From contig CALAMB010000257.1 of NCBI GenBank assembly GCA_937925645.1, positions 1 to 12,609 of the forward strand: a stretch of 12,609 nt of DNA, written 5' to 3'. Of this stretch, positions 5,760-12,609 are shown in pieces. The notes below the pieces were generated by a model. That model was not told the origin of the DNA, searched no databases, and saw nothing but the letters and a program-made list of their open reading frames with translations. Position 1 is the stretch's first letter, and every line of letters starts with the position of its first letter. Origin of the DNA: an uncultured Acidobacteriota bacterium. GTDB lineage: Bacteria > Acidobacteriota > JAAYUB01. The translations under genes and the position numbers were made by a program.

Positions 5760-8315
5760 ATGCGCATTTTGAGACATTTCAGGGTGTTGCCCAACATGCC
5801 CCCGCGGTTGGGCGCCCTGCGAAAAATCGCCCACAACGTCTGGTTCAGTTGGAGTCAGGAAGCCATCTCCCTGTTCCACCAGATGGACTCGGACCTGTGG
5901 GAGGCCTCGCAACACAATCCCATCCGATTCCTCGGCATGATCAGCCAGGACAAGTTTCAGGAGTTGCTCACCGACGAAGGCTTCCTGTCCCAAATGGACC
6001 GTCTCGAGCAGAACTTCAACCAGTACATGGAGGCCAGCCAGCGGTACACGTTCAACCTGGATCGGCCCACCGATTTCCAGGTCGCCTACTTTTCGTTCGA
6101 GTACGGGTTGACCGAGTGCCTGCCGCTGTATTCCGGCGGACTGGGCCTCCTGTCGGGCGAGCATCTCAAGTCGGCGAGCGACCTCTGCCTGCCCTTGTAT
6201 GGTATCGGCCTGCTGTACCAGAAGGGCTACTTCCAGCAGTATCTCAACAACGACGGCTGGCAGCAGGAGCATTACCCGGTCAACGATTTCTACAACATGC
6301 CGGTCACGCTGCTCCGTGACGACACCGGCGATCCGCTGACCGTCACCGTGGACCTGGCCGGTGTGACCGTGACCGCCCAGCTGTGGAAGGTCGACGTGGG
6401 CCGGGTGCCACTCTACCTGCTGGACACCAACCGGCCGGACAATCCGCCCGATTGCCGCGAGATCACCGCCCAGCTCTACGGCGGCGACACCGAGATGCGC
6501 ATCCGGCAGGAAATCCTGCTTGGCATCGGCGGCGTCCGCGCCCTCGGCCGGCTGGGGCTCAATCCCCTCGTCTTCCACATGAACGAGGGGCATTCGGCCT
6601 TCGCCGCCCTGGAGCGGATCCGGCTCCTCATGGCCCAGCACAAAATCTCATTCGACGAAGCGCGCGAGGCGGTGTACGCCAGCAGCGTGTTCACCACGCA
6701 CACGCCCGTGCCTGCGGGCAACGACATGTTCCCGCGCTTCCTCATGGAGAAGTACTTCGGCGCCTACGTCCAGCAGCTCGGGCTCTCCTTTCAGGACCTG
6801 ATGAGCCTGGGCCGACAGAATCCAGCCGACGAGTCGGAGCCGTTCTGCATGACCGTTCTGGCCATCCGCCTCTCGGCCCACACCAACGCGGTCAGCCGCC
6901 TGCACGGCACCGTTTCGCGGCGGATGTGGCAGGGCATCTGGCCGGACGTTCCCGAATCGGACATCCCCATCACCCATATCACCAACGGCGTCCACATCCC
7001 CTCCTGGATCTCGTTCGAGATGTCCACCTTGTATCAGCGCTATATCGGACCCAAATGGTTTGAGGATCCCGACAGCAAGCGGGTCTGGGAGCGCATTGAC
7101 CGGATTCCCGACTCCGAACTGTGGCGCACCCACGAGCGCCGGCGCGAGCGCCTGGTGGCGTTCACCCGCCGGCGGCTCCAGCGCCAGCTCGTCCGGCGCG
7201 GCGCTTCGCGCAAGGAGCTGGGCATCGCCGCCGAGGTGCTCAACCCGGAGGCGCTGACCATAGGCTTCGCCCGCCGGTTCGCCACCTACAAGCGGGGCCA
7301 CCTGATTTTCCGGGACCCTGAGCGGCTGGCGGCCATTCTGAACAGCGCCGCGCAGCCGGTTCAGATCATCATCGCCGGCAAGGCCCATCCCAAGGACAAC
7401 CCGGGCAAGGAAATCATCCGCCAGATCATTCATCTCTCCCGCCGGGATGAGTTCCGGCACCGGGTGGTCTTCCTGGAAGATTATGACATGAACGTGGCGC
7501 GTTACCTCGTGCAGGGCGTCGACGTCTGGCTCAACAACCCGCGCCGGCCGCTGGAGGCCTGCGGCACCAGCGGCATGAAGGTCACCCCGAACGGCGGCCT
7601 GAACCTCAGCGTCCTGGACGGCTGGTGGGACGAGGGCTACACCGGCGACAACGGCTGGGCTATCGGCATGGGCGAAGAGTACATCGACGCCGACTATCAC
7701 GACGAAGTCGAGAGCGAGGCCATCTACACCCTTCTCGAGAACGAGATCGTGCCCCTCTTCTACGACCGCGGCCGCGACAACCTGCCGCGCGGCTGGATCC
7801 AGAAGATGAAAATGGCCATGAAGTCGCTGATTCCGTCGTTCAACACCCACCGCATGATCGAGGACTACGTGGAGCGATTCTATGTTCAGGCGGCGATGCA
7901 GTGGCGGGTAATGACCGAGAAGAAGATGTCCCGCGCCGTGGAACTGTCCAAGTGGCGGCGCAAGCTGCAGGATGCCTGGGACCAGGTGCAGATCGTGAAC
8001 ATCGACTACCAACAGAACGGCGACTACGTGATCGGAGCGCCGATCCCTGTGCTGGCCGATCTGAAGCTGGGACGGATTTCGCCCGAGGAAGTGGAGGTGG
8101 ATGCTTACTTCGGCGACGTGGACGCCAACGACAACCTCCAGAACCACGACATCTCCCCCCTGATCTACCAGGCTGAGATCGATAAGGGCGTTTACCGTTT
8201 CTCCGGCGAGATCCGCTGCCAGAAGACCGGGAACTTCGGCTTTTTCATCCGCGTCCTCCCCTATCACCCGCTGCTGATTTCCCAGTTGTCCATGAACAAG
8301 ATCCTGTGGGGCTAG
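5760..8315 (+). CDS. glgP: alpha-glucan (glycogen/maltodextrin) phosphorylase, DUF3417-type GT35
   Basis: The 851-residue cytoplasmic enzyme releases glucose 1-phosphate from alpha-1,4-glucan using phosphate and pyridoxal phosphate. It belongs to the branch with an N-terminal DUF3417 region: '[20 protein letters not shown]' near residue 20-40, then '[22 protein letters not shown]' and '[13 protein letters not shown]'. Later motifs are '[14 protein letters not shown]', '[14 protein letters not shown]', '[11 protein letters not shown]', '[11 protein letters not shown]' and '[19 protein letters not shown]', where K607 is the expected pyridoxal phosphate lysine. The tail '[16 protein letters not shown]' is also family-typical. 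Length fits the usual ~850 residues. The cysteine in EACGTSG, where serine is common, and the 'VTP' after the lysine are small departures. Start chosen by the GGAG at 5749. The dedA-like gene follows after 9 bases; no other glycogen gene is present. Confidence 0.93.
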   Translation: MRILRHFRVLPNMPPRLGALRKIAHNVWFSWSQEAISLFHQMDSDLWEASQHNPIRFLGMISQDKFQELLTDEGFLSQMDRLEQNFNQYMEASQRYTFNLDRPTDFQVAYFSFEYGLTECLPLYSGGLGLLSGEHLKSASDLCLPLYGIGLLYQKGYFQQYLNNDGWQQEHYPVNDFYNMPVTLLRDDTGDPLTVTVDLAGVTVTAQLWKVDVGRVPLYLLDTNRPDNPPDCREITAQLYGGDTEMRIRQEILLGIGGVRALGRLGLNPLVFHMNEGHSAFAALERIRLLMAQHKISFDEAREAVYASSVFTTHTPVPAGNDMFPRFLMEKYFGAYVQQLGLSFQDLMSLGRQNPADESEPFCMTVLAIRLSAHTNAVSRLHGTVSRRMWQGIWPDVPESDIPITHITNGVHIPSWISFEMSTLYQRYIGPKWFEDPDSKRVWERIDRIPDSELWRTHERRRERLVAFTRRRLQRQLVRRGASRKELGIAAEVLNPEALTIGFARRFATYKRGHLIFRDPERLAAILNSAAQPVQIIIAGKAHPKDNPGKEIIRQIIHLSRRDEFRHRVVFLEDYDMNVARYLVQGVDVWLNNPRRPLEACGTSGMKVTPNGGLNLSVLDGWWDEGYTGDNGWAIGMGEEYIDADYHDEVESEAIYTLLENEIVPLFYDRGRDNLPRGWIQKMKMAMKSLIPSFNTHRMIEDYVERFYVQAAMQWRVMTEKKMSRAVELSKWRRKLQDAWDQVQIVNIDYQQNGDYVIGAPIPVLADLKLGRISPEEVEVDAYFGDVDANDNLQNHDISPLIYQAEIDKGVYRFSGEIRCQKTGNFGFFIRVLPYHPLLISQLSMNKILWG

Positions 8316-8324
8316 TCGGGGTTC

Positions 8325-8936
8325 ATGGACGCGGTCATCAGCAGCCTGCAGCAACTGCCCCCCCTGTGGATCTACACCATCCTGTTCCTGAGCGCGGTGG
8401 TGGAGAACCTGGTGCCGCCCATCCCGGGCGACACGGTGACGTTGTTCGGCGCCTATCTGGTGGGCATCGGCTACCTGGATTTCTCCCTGGTCCTGTTCAC
8501 CACTACCGCCGGATCGCTTGCCGGTTTCATGGGGCTGTATTGGGTGGGTTCCCGGTATGGCCGCGACTTCCTGTACCAAAGGAATTTTCGGTTCTTCCCC
8601 CGCGCCAAGATGGATCAGGTGGACGCCTGGTTCGGCCGATGGGGGCTGTGGATCGTCCTGTTGAACCGCTTTCTGTCCGGGGCCCGTTCCGTCATCAGCA
8701 TCGTCTGCGGCATGACCCGACTGCCCTGCGTCCGGGTGGGCCTGGCGGCGCTGGCCAGTTGCCTGGCCTGGAACTCGCTGCTGCTCACCGCCGGCTTCTA
8801 CCTGGGTTCCCGCTGGACGCAGGTGGTGGAGATCGTGGAGAAGTACAACTACGCGGTCCTGGCCGCGGGCATCCTAATCCTTGGACTGATCTATCTCGCG
8901 GGGCGGCGCCGAGCCGAGGCCGGTAAAAAATCTTGA
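8325..8936 (+). CDS. DedA-family (VTT domain) membrane protein
   Basis: The 203-residue integral membrane protein shows the DedA signatures: E27-N-L-V-P-P-I-P34-G35-D-T in the first re-entrant region, and R115-F-L-S-G-A-R121 with a following glycine (G129) in the second. Hydrophobic segments lie at about residues 15-47, 52-76, 108-128, 137-162 and 176-193, with a basic tail (R-R-R, K-K). DedA/VTT proteins act in the cytoplasmic membrane; some members are proposed or shown to move polyprenyl phosphate or phospholipids across it, and E/D and the paired arginines are needed in E. coli homologues. Which lipid this one handles cannot be told. The ATG comes 9 bases after the phosphorylase stop, with a weak CGGGG upstream. 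Its stop codon falls inside the -35 element of the next gene. Confidence 0.88.
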   Translation: MDAVISSLQQLPPLWIYTILFLSAVVENLVPPIPGDTVTLFGAYLVGIGYLDFSLVLFTTTAGSLAGFMGLYWVGSRYGRDFLYQRNFRFFPRAKMDQVDAWFGRWGLWIVLLNRFLSGARSVISIVCGMTRLPCVRVGLAALASCLAWNSLLLTAGFYLGSRWTQVVEIVEKYNYAVLAAGILILGLIYLAGRRRAEAGKKS

Positions 8937-8961
8937 ACTGCAAACCGAATCATACTAGAAT
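8933..8961 (+). promoter_or_regulatory. sigma70-type promoter of the sphingolipid-type gene unit
   Basis: TTGAAC (8933-8938) and TAGAAT (8956-8961) are separated by exactly 17 bases, each one or two bases off consensus. Transcription would begin near 8968, giving a leader of about 27 bases before the ATG at 8995. This is the best-looking promoter in the window. The TGA that ends the DedA gene (8934-8936) lies within the -35 box, so the promoter marks the boundary of a new transcription unit. Confidence 0.6.
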
Positions 8962-8983
8962 TCCACAAATGTTCCATCGGCCC

Positions 8984-8988
8984 AGGAG
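8984..8988 (+). promoter_or_regulatory. strong ribosome binding site for the serine palmitoyltransferase-like gene
   Basis: AGGAG lies 6 bases before the ATG at 8995, the strongest Shine-Dalgarno match seen in this window. Together with the promoter just upstream it fixes the start of the first gene of the unit. Confidence 0.7.
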
Positions 8989-8994
8989 CTCCGA

Positions 8995-10230
8995 ATGAAG
9001 CCCGCTTCGGACAAGAGGAAAAAGCCAGCCGCGGACGCCGGGACGGGCGACGTGTTCAAGCGCTGCTACGAATACAACCGTCCGGAGCAGTTCAAGTCGC
9101 TGGGCCTCTATCCGTACTTCACCGCCTTCAGCGGGTACGTGGGCACCGACCCCATCGTGATGATGAACGGCTCCCAGGTGCTCATGTTCGGCTCCAACAA
9201 CTACCTCGGCCTCACCTGCCACCCCAAGGTCAAGGAGGCGGCCGTCGACGCCATCCAACGTTACGGCACCGGCTGTTCCGGCTCCCGGATGCTCAACGGG
9301 ACTCTGGATATCCACGTCCAGCTCGAAGAAGAACTGGCCGCCTTCTGCGGCAAGGAAGCGGCGGTGCTGTTCAGCACCGGGTTCATGACCAACGGCTGCC
9401 TGTCGAGCCTGCTGGGCCGCGACGTGTTCGCGGTTCTGGACAAGAGCGTCCACGCCAGCATCATCTACGGAACCATGGCGTCATTCAGCAAAAACCACCG
9501 TCGCTTCAAACACAACGACATGAAGGACCTGGAACGCGAGCTGGCCGCCCTGCCCGCCAACCGCGGCAAGATCGTCGTGGTGGACGGGGTGTTCAGCATG
9601 GAGGGCGACACGGCTCCCCTCGACCAGATCGTCCCGTTGTGCCAGCGTTACGGCGCCCGACTGTACGTGGACGAAGCCCACGGCATGGGCGTGCTGGGCG
9701 AACACGGCGTCGGCTCGGTGGAGCATTTCGGCGTCATGGCCGACACCGACATCATCATGGCCACGTTCAGCAAGTCGTTCGCCTCCACCGGCGGCTTCAT
9801 CGCCTCCGAGCGTGCGGTGGTGGAGTACCTGAAGCACCACTCCATGCCGTTCATTTTCTCGGCCAGCATGCCGGCGCCGTCGGTCGCCGCCGCCCGGGCC
9901 TCGCTGCAGATCATCAAGGACGAACCGGAGCGCCGGCAGAACCTCCTGCACAACGCCCGGCTCATTCGCGAAGGCCTCACGTCGCTGGGCTTCGATGTCA
10001 TCCCCGGCATCACGCCCGTCGTCCCGGTGATCGTGGACGACGAACTGCTGCTCTGCCAGATCCACAAGGAACTCCTGGCCAACGGCATCTACACGAATCC
10101 CATTTTCAAGCCCGCCGCCGATCGCTGCATGGTCCGGATCAGCTGCATGGCCACCCACCGCGAGCCGCAGATCGACCAACTGCTCGAAACCATGGCCAAG
10201 CTGGGCAAATCCTTCGGCATCATCAACTGA
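8995..10230 (+). CDS. spt: serine palmitoyltransferase-like alpha-oxoamine synthase (PLP enzyme)
   Basis: The 411-residue cytoplasmic enzyme likely condenses L-serine with a long-chain acyl thioester to give 3-ketosphinganine, the first step of sphingolipid synthesis. It is a fold-type I PLP enzyme: H153 in 'DKSVHASI' (stacks on PLP), D226-E-A-H229-G, and the PLP lysine K260 in 'ATFSKSFASTGGF'. Several stretches point to serine palmitoyltransferase rather than BioF, KBL or HemA: 'LGLYPYFTAFSG', 'LMFGSNNYLGLT', 'GTGCSGSRMLNGTLDIH', 'FKHNDMKDLE', 'VVDGVFSMEGD' and 'FIFSASMPAPS' resemble Bacteroides-type enzymes closely as I remember them. The first 25 residues are basic and polar and variable in the family. 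It heads a unit with a reductase-like and a PAP2-like gene. A different alpha-oxoamine synthase substrate is possible but less likely. Confidence 0.85.
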   Translation: MKPASDKRKKPAADAGTGDVFKRCYEYNRPEQFKSLGLYPYFTAFSGYVGTDPIVMMNGSQVLMFGSNNYLGLTCHPKVKEAAVDAIQRYGTGCSGSRMLNGTLDIHVQLEEELAAFCGKEAAVLFSTGFMTNGCLSSLLGRDVFAVLDKSVHASIIYGTMASFSKNHRRFKHNDMKDLERELAALPANRGKIVVVDGVFSMEGDTAPLDQIVPLCQRYGARLYVDEAHGMGVLGEHGVGSVEHFGVMADTDIIMATFSKSFASTGGFIASERAVVEYLKHHSMPFIFSASMPAPSVAAARASLQIIKDEPERRQNLLHNARLIREGLTSLGFDVIPGITPVVPVIVDDELLLCQIHKELLANGIYTNPIFKPAADRCMVRISCMATHREPQIDQLLETMAKLGKSFGIIN

Positions 10231-10231
10231 C

Positions 10232-11224
10232 ATGCGCCTGGCCCTCGTCACGGGTGCCACGGGTTTCATCGGCCGCCACCTGGTCCCCCGACTGCTGGAG
10301 CGCGGGTATGCGGTCCGCGTCGTGGTTCGCAATCCGGCCAAGTTTCAGGCGGTGTACCCGGACCCGCGCGGGATCGAAACCGTTACGGGCGACCTGGCCG
10401 ATCCGGCCTGCGCCGCGCGGGCCGTGAACGGGGCCACCCACGTGTTCCACCTGGCGGGGGTCACCAAGGCGTTCGACGCCGCGGCGTACTACCGGGGCAA
10501 TGTCGATGTCACCCGTACGATCGTCGAGGCGGTCCTTGGCGCGGTCCGCGCCCCGGCGCGGTTCCTGCACGTGAGCTCGCTGGCGGCCGTGGGCCCCTGC
10601 GCCACTCCCGACCCGCCGGCCGTCTTCGATCCGCCCGCCCCCCTGACCCACTACGGCCGAAGCAAGCTGCAGGGCGAAGAGGCGGTCCGGCCCCTGGCCA
10701 CCGTTTGTCCGGTGACGGTGTTTCGTCCGCCGGTGGTGTTCGGACCGGGCGACACGGACGTGCTGCACTTCTTCCGCGCCGTCGCCCGGGGCTGGCTGCC
10801 CATCGTCGGCGACGATCGCAAGCGGGTGTCCGTGGTCTACGCGCCGGATCTGGCCGCCGCGCTGGCGGCCGCGGCCGAATCGGTCCTGACCGTGGGCAAA
10901 ACGTATTATCCGTGCTACACTGAATGCTACCGGTGGTCCGAGCTGGGCCGGATCGCCGCCGGGGCGATGGGTCGAAACTGCCGCCGGGTGGTCATCCCCC
11001 TCCCCGTCGTCTGGGCGGTGGCGCTGGCGGCTCAGTTCGCCGGACGCATTGCGCGGAAGCCGACGATCCTGAACTTGGAAAAAGTTCGCGAGATGCGGGC
11101 CGCCTACTGGGTATGCTCTCCGGCCGAGGCGGCGCAGGATTTCGGATTCCAGCCCCGGTGGACCATCGACGCGGCGATCCGCCAGACCATCGAGTGGTAC
11201 AAGGACAATGGACAGCTCGCCTGA
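10232..11224 (+). CDS. NAD(P)-dependent epimerase/dehydratase-family protein, candidate ceramide or ketosphinganine reductase
   Basis: The 330-residue product is an extended short-chain dehydrogenase. G8-A-T-G11-F-I-G14 is the dinucleotide-binding turn, 'GDLADP' follows at residues 53-58, 'VFHLAGVT' at 71-78, S115-S116 precede the catalytic pair, and Y141-G-R-S-K145 is the active-site Y-x3-K. 'FRPPVVFGPGD' (164-173) and a C-terminal helical part complete the usual fold and length. Sequence alone cannot name the substrate. Its ATG is one base after the stop of the serine palmitoyltransferase-like gene, and in Caulobacter an epimerase-like protein (CerR) next to spt reduces the 3-keto group of the N-acylated product. 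By that analogy this is a candidate CerR-type reductase; a sugar or steroid-type dehydrogenase role remains possible. It overlaps the next gene by 17 bases. Confidence 0.8.
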   Translation: MRLALVTGATGFIGRHLVPRLLERGYAVRVVVRNPAKFQAVYPDPRGIETVTGDLADPACAARAVNGATHVFHLAGVTKAFDAAAYYRGNVDVTRTIVEAVLGAVRAPARFLHVSSLAAVGPCATPDPPAVFDPPAPLTHYGRSKLQGEEAVRPLATVCPVTVFRPPVVFGPGDTDVLHFFRAVARGWLPIVGDDRKRVSVVYAPDLAAALAAAAESVLTVGKTYYPCYTECYRWSELGRIAAGAMGRNCRRVVIPLPVVWAVALAAQFAGRIARKPTILNLEKVREMRAAYWVCSPAEAAQDFGFQPRWTIDAAIRQTIEWYKDNGQLA

Positions 11225-12197
11225 CTACGCTCGATCCGAAACCCAGGCCCTTGACCGCCCCGGCCTGCGGCCGGCCGACCTGGCCGTGCTGGCGTTCATC
11301 GGCCTGTTGAGCCTGCTGGTTCTGCTCAACTACCGGGAGATACCCTCCGCCAACCGCCTGCTCATGGTCCACGTCTTTATCGCGTCGATCCTTATCTACG
11401 CCGCCCGGTTCCCCATCGCGGGCTCCCCGTGGTGGATCAAGGCGATCCGCCTGTGGCACCCCCCGGTCTTCATCACGGTCCTGTTCGGGCACCTCGTGGA
11501 GATCATCCCCGCCGCGACCGCGGCTGACCGCGACCAGCTCCTGATCGGCTGGGACCAGTGGCTGTTCGGACAGCATCCATCGGTGTTCCTGGGCCAGTTC
11601 CAACTCCCCCTGCTCACCGAGTTGCTGCAGTACGTCTACACATGCTTTTATTTCATCCCGCTGGGCCTGGCCATCGTGATCGTCGCCAAGCGCCGTCTGG
11701 CGTTGTACGACTATTACTTCTTCCTCATGTGCTACGGGTTTTTTTTCTCCTACCTGGGCTATTTCCTGATCCCCGCGATCGGGCCGCGATTCACCCTGCA
11801 GCACCTCTACGCCGAGCCGCTGCAGGGCGTTCTGCTGTACGACCAGATGGTGAATCTGCTCAATTATCTGGAATCGGTGAACCGGGACTGCTTCCCGTCC
11901 GGCCACGTCATGATGACCCTGGTGGCGCTGCACTTCGCCTGGCGACACGAGAAAACCGCGTTTCGCGTGATGCTGCCGCCGGGAATCCTGCTGATATTCG
12001 GCACGGTCTACCTGCGCTACCACTATCTGGTGGACTTGGTGGCGGCGCTTGGCTGGTACCTGTTCGTCTTCTACACGGCGCCCCACCTGTACCGGATGGC
12101 CCTCCGAGTGGTTTTCGCCCCGGCGCGCCAGCCCGTCTGGGGCCGCCCCTTTGCCCCCGCCAAGAGCCGTCCCGCCGCGTGGGAAGACGAAAAGTAG
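11208..12197 (+). CDS. PAP2/AUR1-like integral membrane protein, candidate phosphosphingolipid head-group enzyme
   Basis: The 329-residue protein has about six to eight hydrophobic segments (roughly 23-41, 50-66, 84-98, 137-160, 167-190, 233-245, 252-268, 276-296) and the lipid phosphatase/phosphotransferase motifs F229-P-S231-G-H233 and R270-Y-H272-Y-L-V-D276. The two histidines and the aspartate form the expected catalytic triad. 'WDQWLFG' before the core and G192-P-R-F195 are typical of the AUR1-like PAP2 branch; the classic phosphatase K-x6-R-P motif is not seen. Family members move or remove phospho head groups on lipids, such as inositol phosphoceramide synthase or phosphatidate phosphatase. 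With spt and a reductase directly upstream (17-base overlap), a ceramide head-group role is the likeliest guess. The last 35 residues are Pro/Arg/Ala-rich and probably cytoplasmic. AAGGA lies only 2 bases before the ATG, so translation is probably coupled. Confidence 0.8.
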   Translation: MDSSPDYARSETQALDRPGLRPADLAVLAFIGLLSLLVLLNYREIPSANRLLMVHVFIASILIYAARFPIAGSPWWIKAIRLWHPPVFITVLFGHLVEIIPAATAADRDQLLIGWDQWLFGQHPSVFLGQFQLPLLTELLQYVYTCFYFIPLGLAIVIVAKRRLALYDYYFFLMCYGFFFSYLGYFLIPAIGPRFTLQHLYAEPLQGVLLYDQMVNLLNYLESVNRDCFPSGHVMMTLVALHFAWRHEKTAFRVMLPPGILLIFGTVYLRYHYLVDLVAALGWYLFVFYTAPHLYRMALRVVFAPARQPVWGRPFAPAKSRPAAWEDEK

Positions 12198-12609
12198 CAC
12201 TTCCGCATGTTCAATCAACACGCGTCTGCGGCCGATCGCCTGCCGGCCCCCTCTTAATCATCAGGGTTATGACAGAAGGCGCTGAGCTCGCCAACGGTCT
12301 TGCCGATCCGTCCGCCGGCTGGCCGCATGCGTGGCGTTCGGCCTATGGACACAACAGCGGGGATTCCGGGGGTCCCGACCGGTTCCACCGGTTCCGCCTC
12401 GCGGCGTAACCCGGTGACGGACATTCCCGAGCAGGCGCGGTCGCGGGCTGTCGGGCTGGCCCAAGAACACGGACTTTCGAAGCCCGCCCAGTCCGGCATT
12501 GCAACAGCGCCACGGTTCTCTCGGACACGCCCTTACCCTCCCCGTCCGGCCGGTAACCCCGGCCCCGCTTTCCCACGATCATCTCCGATACAATTCAAAG
12601 AAAATTTTT
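12198..12609. other. 412-base stretch with no recognisable gene
   Basis: Open frames here (for example minus 12254-12499, 81 codons, and minus 12343-12582, 79 codons) show no motif I know and no good ribosome binding site, and they overlap one another. The sequence is GC-rich with several short inverted repeats: GGCCGG/CCGGCC around TAACC (12548-12564), and CCCGA/TCGGG enclosing CAG/CTG (12426-12455). The last 25 bases turn sharply AT-rich, with TACAAT at 12589-12594, which might be a -10 element for a gene beyond the window. It could hold a structured RNA, a degraded gene or simply spacer. Confidence 0.5.
12378..12395. repeat. two perfect tandem copies of a 9-base unit
   Basis: ACCGGTTCC occurs twice without a gap (12378-12386 and 12387-12395). 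Each copy contains the palindrome ACCGGT. The repeat lies in the gene-free tail and is too short to assign a role; two copies can arise by chance or slippage. Confidence 0.6.

Noticed and set aside
6648..8579. 643-codon minus-strand open frame opposite the phosphorylase
   Set aside because: It is a shadow of the glgP frame; the translated sequence is rich in His, Val, Asp and Gln as expected from antisense codons and spans the glgP-dedA boundary without any motif.
10992..12221. 409-codon minus-strand open frame opposite the reductase and PAP2-like genes
   Set aside because: It overlaps two well-supported genes on the plus strand and shows only low-complexity, charged antisense-type sequence.
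12470..12486. tRNA T-arm look-alike on the minus strand (5-base stem, TTCGAAA loop)
   Set aside because: No matching acceptor strand, anticodon arm or D-arm is found at the required distances on the minus strand.
12254..12499. 81-codon minus-strand frame in the tail as a gene
   Set aside because: No known motif, no good ribosome binding site, and it overlaps other equally open frames; left as unassigned sequence.

Overview
The window is a piece of GC-rich bacterial chromosome, gene-dense on both strands. The best clue to its origin is the pair of VWFA-related proteins at 2674-4516, which resemble the secreted VWFA-domain family expanded in Acidobacteriota. With a complex I cluster and bacteroidal/caulobacter-like sphingolipid genes, this suggests a Gram-negative member of the Acidobacteriota or a close relative. 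That placement is inference, since there is no rRNA or other marker gene here.

Layout. (1) 2-2245, + strand: the end of nuoG, then complete nuoH and nuoI, tightly packed; the complex I cluster stops after nuoI. (2) 4516-2328, - strand: two tandem VWFA-related proteins overlapping by 17 bases, then a small PilZ-domain protein, probably one transcript running toward nuoI. (3) 4747-5685, + strand, divergent from region 2: a PflX/PflA-like radical SAM protein. (4) 5760-8936, + strand: an 851-residue alpha-glucan phosphorylase followed after 9 bases by a DedA-family membrane protein. (5) 8995-12197, + strand: a three-gene unit with its own good sigma70-type promoter, encoding a serine palmitoyltransferase-like enzyme, an NAD-dependent epimerase/dehydratase (candidate oxidised-ceramide or ketosphinganine reductase) and a PAP2/AUR1-like membrane enzyme. 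(6) 12198-12609: no recognisable gene.

The most notable content is region 5. A serine palmitoyltransferase makes 3-ketosphinganine from serine and an acyl thioester; the Rossmann-fold protein could reduce the 3-keto group before or after N-acylation; and the PAP2/AUR1-like protein could install or remove a phospho head group on ceramide. Coupling of the genes (1-base gap, then 17-base overlap) supports a common pathway. The N-acyltransferase and a dedicated acyl carrier protein are not in the window. Regions 1 and 4 are ordinary metabolism (respiration, glycogen breakdown). Region 2 is a family of unknown exact function, and the radical SAM protein has no recognisable partner beside it.
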